This document shows positions 61,272-64,000 of a stretch of DNA of 64,000 bases, in pieces. Each line of letters starts with the position of its first letter. Position 1 is the first letter of the stretch. The position numbers and the translations under genes are program-made. Origin of the DNA: Seriola aureovittata. Its lineage: Eukaryota > Chordata > Actinopteri > Carangiformes > Carangidae. The stretch covers positions 6,442,060-6,506,059 of the forward strand of contig NC_079375.1 in NCBI RefSeq assembly GCF_021018895.1, written 5' to 3'. The notes under the pieces were generated by a model. It searched no databases, had not been told where the DNA came from, and saw only the letters and a program-made list of their open reading frames with translations.

Positions 61272-62304
61272 TCAAACAGTTCTCTACTGATCAACTTCAC
61301 ATGTGTCTCAGTCTTATCTAAATGTAAAGTTAAAGGTGGCCTGTGTGGTCTTTGACCACTGGGAGCACGTCTATTTTTTATAGGTGGGTCCTTCTCTTGT
61401 ATTATGCATGTGCACAAGAAATGTAGCAAAGCACCGACAAAGTGAAGGAGGGAGAAGACTGCAGACAAATGTAAACAATTCAGGGTTTTATTTGATCAGC
61501 CTTTAAAATGCATGCAAAGCATTTCTAAGGCATCAAGGATACTCACAATATATGACTGTTAATGTAAATGTTGTTTCTTTGCAAAAAAAACTTTTAATAT
61601 TCAATACAAATGCAAATTATTCTTGATTATCCATTGATTATACCCGATATTCAATAATCTCATTATGTAAATAAAATGATTGTAAAGAGATTCCCCTGTA
61701 AAAAATGTTTGCGGATGTTGTTTTCTTGAAAAAATTACAAATAATATAACTTTCATTAATACACTATATGTAAAAATGCATGAAGTCATATTTACAATAT
61801 CCTTGAAAAGATTGCACACATCCGTTTGGTGAATTCCATGTTCATTTGATCAAAACATTGATAATTCCCAATACTTTAAGCTTGTTTTAATCTTTGTTAT
61901 AGGAAACAAACTTGATACACTGAATGCACAACAAAATATGACACAGAAACTTAAAACATACACTTGACTCTAGGAGTAACATCTTTGAGTTGAACTCACT
62001 ATATGTGACATATACAACCATTGATCCATAAGTTCAGAACATATACCAACTTTGCAGAGCGGCTTTTTACAAGGAGCAAGTATTTGATTCTGAAAAGTTG
62101 TATTTTCAGTGGAGTATTCTTTTAATATCTTTACAACAACAACTACATCCTACAAATCAGAAAAAGTATTTTCTTTTAATAATTTGTTTCATGTTTCATC
62201 AAAAAGAAAAGGTTAATTCAAGTCTTTAGAAACAAGTATAAAACTATATGTGTCTTACTGGGAAATAATTGAAACAATAATACACATATTTTCAATAATA
62301 AACA
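61272..62304. other. 3' UTR and flank of the third SLAM-like copy
   Basis: 61272-61735 aligns with 29939-30390 and contains a 20-bp extra stretch near 61355-61375. From about 61735 it continues past the point where copy 2 is cut by the array and aligns instead with the flank of copy 1 (about 20600-20985). 62160-62304 aligns with 24835-25030. Confidence 0.7.
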
Positions 62305-62536
62305 ATTAGATATAAATATAAGAGATAGATATAGAGTTGCAGTGGGAGGAGCAATTTAAAATTCCCTTAGTTTCAGGAGTACAAATCCTTCTCCTTTTTC
62401 CCACAGAAATGTCACATGACTCAACGTTGGCGCTCTTCTACAGCTTGGCTCATCATGAGGCTCTCCCACTTCAAACATCAGTCCAAATGATCAACAATTC
62501 CCTCAGAAAACACAATAACAATTCCTGATTTTTTTT

Positions 62537-62713
62537 TCAGGCCCTGGAAGGCTTATCTACCTCAGCATACAGGCTTTCTGGCAGAGTATTACCTCTGGTC
62601 TCAGTGGATCCCATGGGTCCAGAGGGAGACCCTACCAAGGCGTAGGTGGAGTTTGGAGGAAGACCTGAAGCATCACTGCTTGGACTCTGCTCATGAGGTT
62701 GGGTTGTTCCAAC
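62537..62713 (-). CDS. SLAM-family-like cytoplasmic-tail exon with two ITSM-like motifs (A)
   Basis: On the minus strand, acceptor ATCTTCCAG is followed in phase 0 by VGTTQPHEQSPSSDASGLPP, then NSTYALVGSP and ETRGNTLPESLYAEVDKPSR, ending RA-TGA: 58 codons plus stop. STYALV and SLYAEV both fit the switch-motif consensus (T/S)xYxx(V/I), which in SLAM-family receptors binds SAP/EAT-2 type SH2 adaptors and phosphatases. The Ig and membrane exons for this strand are not visible between here and the similar exon at 63393-63572, so it is either a downstream tail exon of the same gene or a remnant of a duplicated gene. The family assignment rests on the motifs and on the surrounding SLAM-like genes. 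Confidence 0.65.
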   Translation of the reverse strand, partial: VGTTQPHEQSPSSDASGLPPNSTYALVGSPSGPMGSTETRGNTLPESLYAEVDKPSRA

Positions 62714-63392
62714 CTGGAAGATCACAGAAGACATTTTCAATAAAGCGCATTGGACATCTTTACATCACACTATGGTGCTATTATACTGTATTAACATATG
62801 AAGTAATCTCATTAACAATAGCTCATCTGTATCCTTCAAAACCACAAACATCTGTATCACTTATTACAAAGCAATTTCCCAGTTTTTTATGACATCACAA
62901 TGAACTTGTATTTTTATCTAAAATGCAAGAAATAGGCTGTAAAACACATTTAGGTTCATCAAGAGCAGAGTCAGGACAGGACAGGTCACTGTGTATAAAA
63001 GATGCCCGAGTTAATTTCAAACAAATCTCAACACAAAGCACAACACACTGTAACTTAAACACAAGCAAAAAGAGAGAGAATCTGCACCACTCTGTCAACA
63101 CATACAGTACATGGCATTTAAAAATGATATTTTTCCTACTACTCTTGATTTGATGACCAGAGTAGATGACAGAGTCGATTATTTTTTTGAGTGTTCCATG
63201 ACGGTGCCTCATTTGTGCACATTTTAGGGCCTGTAGCACTCGTGTCTTTCTCTGGCTGAGCTGGCCGAATGCCTGTACACATGATCGGTACAAAATTAAT
63301 ATTCTAAAGCAGCTTTTCATGACATTTAAATTGGCTCTAATGGCTTAAATTGTGACAATACTGCATGCCGTGTCGGCAGCTTGGGCAGCTCG
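62714..63392. other. Spacer or intron between the two ITSM-like exons
   Basis: No membrane or Ig exon was found on the minus strand. The 141-codon minus-strand frame at 62895-63320 has no signal peptide, domain motif or splice context and is probably chance. Confidence 0.5.
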
Positions 63393-63572
63393 CTACAAGT
63401 GCAGTATATGGAATAAAATTCCTGGCTTATCTACCTCAGCATACGGGCTTTCTGGCAGAGTATTGCCTCTGGTCTCAGTGGATCCCATGGGTCCAGTGTG
63501 AGACCCTACCGTGGCGTAGGTGGTGGTTGCATCATTGGTTGGACTCTGATTCACAGGTCGGCCGTTTTCAAC
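63393..63572 (-). CDS. SLAM-family-like cytoplasmic-tail exon with two ITSM-like motifs (B)
   Basis: On the minus strand, acceptor TTTCCAG precedes VENGRPVNQSPTNDA, then TTTYATVGSHTGPMG and NTLPESPYAEVDKP, followed by GILFHILHL and TAG (63393-63395). TTYATV and SPYAEV fit the immunoreceptor switch consensus. The central GPMGSTETRGNTLPES is identical to exon A 860 bp away, so the two exons are tandem duplicates. After DKP they diverge. No GT donor follows DKP directly; a GTAGCG just before the stop is a weak alternative donor. The rest of the gene would lie beyond the right edge. Confidence 0.65.
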   Translation of the reverse strand, partial: VENGRPVNQSPTNDATTTYATVGSHTGPMGSTETRGNTLPESPYAEVDKPGILFHILHL

Positions 63573-64000
63573 CTGGAAAATAAATCACAGAAAACATTTT
63601 TGGCAAAGGTTGTTTGCAATATTTATGTCCCACTTCATTTGAATAGTGCTATCATGAACATATGAAGTAATCTCACTATCACAGAGAAAATCACATGGAG
63701 AAAACTTGGTTCACAAAAACATTTAACACAAATAAAGACACTGAGTGCTGATTTCTGTAGAGTCGTCTGCTCATTATAATCTGGTTCCCAATGAAGAGAC
63801 ATTTCATTCACTGTATAAGAATACACAGAGGCACAAAACCTTTGGCTCAGTATTGTCAAGATGTGCGAGGTAAGTTGGACCCAAATGCAGTCAACTCTTG
63901 GGAGACGGTGAACGCAGGTTTAACAAAAATCCACACGTGAACGTGACATGAACAGACATGAACAAACCCTGAACTAAACAGACGAACCGACACAGACAAA
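63573..64000. other. Right-edge flank with a dispersed-repeat fragment
   Basis: No exon recognised. From about 63868 (GTTGGACCCAAATGCAGTCA to the window end) the sequence resembles the terminal part of a common fish interspersed repeat (GGACCCAAATGCAG with AACAAAAATCCA), cut by the window edge. Confidence 0.4.

Noticed and set aside
62895..63320. 141-codon minus-strand frame between the ITSM exons as a possible Ig or membrane exon
   Set aside because: No Ig cysteine/tryptophan pattern, no DSGVY-like motif, and no membrane helix in the expected place.

Overview
This window looks like nuclear DNA of a ray-finned (probably percomorph) fish. The coding parts are short exons with GT-AG introns, and there are long non-coding stretches, CA/GT microsatellites, LINE and MITE-like debris and a very large AT-rich tandem array. 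The gene content is vertebrate: a nephrin-family adhesion protein and SLAM/CD2-family immune receptors. The species assignment is inference; no species-level marker was recognised.

Layout. (1) 1-11,200: the 3' end of a kirrel1 (Neph1)-type gene on the + strand. Three coding exons give most of the cytoplasmic tail, ending in a PDZ ligand, and a long 3' UTR or flank follows. The last exon carries an expanded Gly-Pro tract encoded by GGGGCC-like DNA. (2) 11,200-17,800: gene-free DNA dominated by a 1.86-kb almost pure pyrimidine tract that switches to purines at its end. (3) 17,809-30,147: a recently duplicated pair of four-exon SLAM-like receptor genes, both intact. Between them lie a LINE endonuclease-domain fragment, a single-exon gene of unknown function with an internal 66-codon duplication and a predicted C-terminal membrane anchor, and a broken minus-strand SLAM-type V-domain exon. 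(4) 30,391-58,410: a 28-kb satellite array of 35-36-bp subunits. The subunits form a higher-order ladder (97 bp plus multiples of 71 bp) and kilobase-scale duplications. Degenerate units carrying a tRNA-like module occur only near the two ends. (5) 58,411-61,130: non-satellite DNA with a MITE-like element and a strong hairpin, then degenerate satellite. (6) 61,150-64,000: the orphan last exon and 3' flank of a third SLAM-like copy, cut by the array, then two minus-strand cytoplasmic-tail exons, each with two ITSM-like tyrosine motifs.

How the parts fit. The SLAM-like region reads as a young, actively rearranging receptor cluster. The + strand genes have almost no cytoplasmic tail and a lysine in or beside the transmembrane segment. 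The opposite-strand exons carry tyrosine switch motifs. Convergent + / - blocks with shared flanks occur twice (near 20-25 kb and 61-63.6 kb), and the satellite array sits exactly on one of these duplicated blocks. Kirrel1 is an unrelated neighbour on the left.
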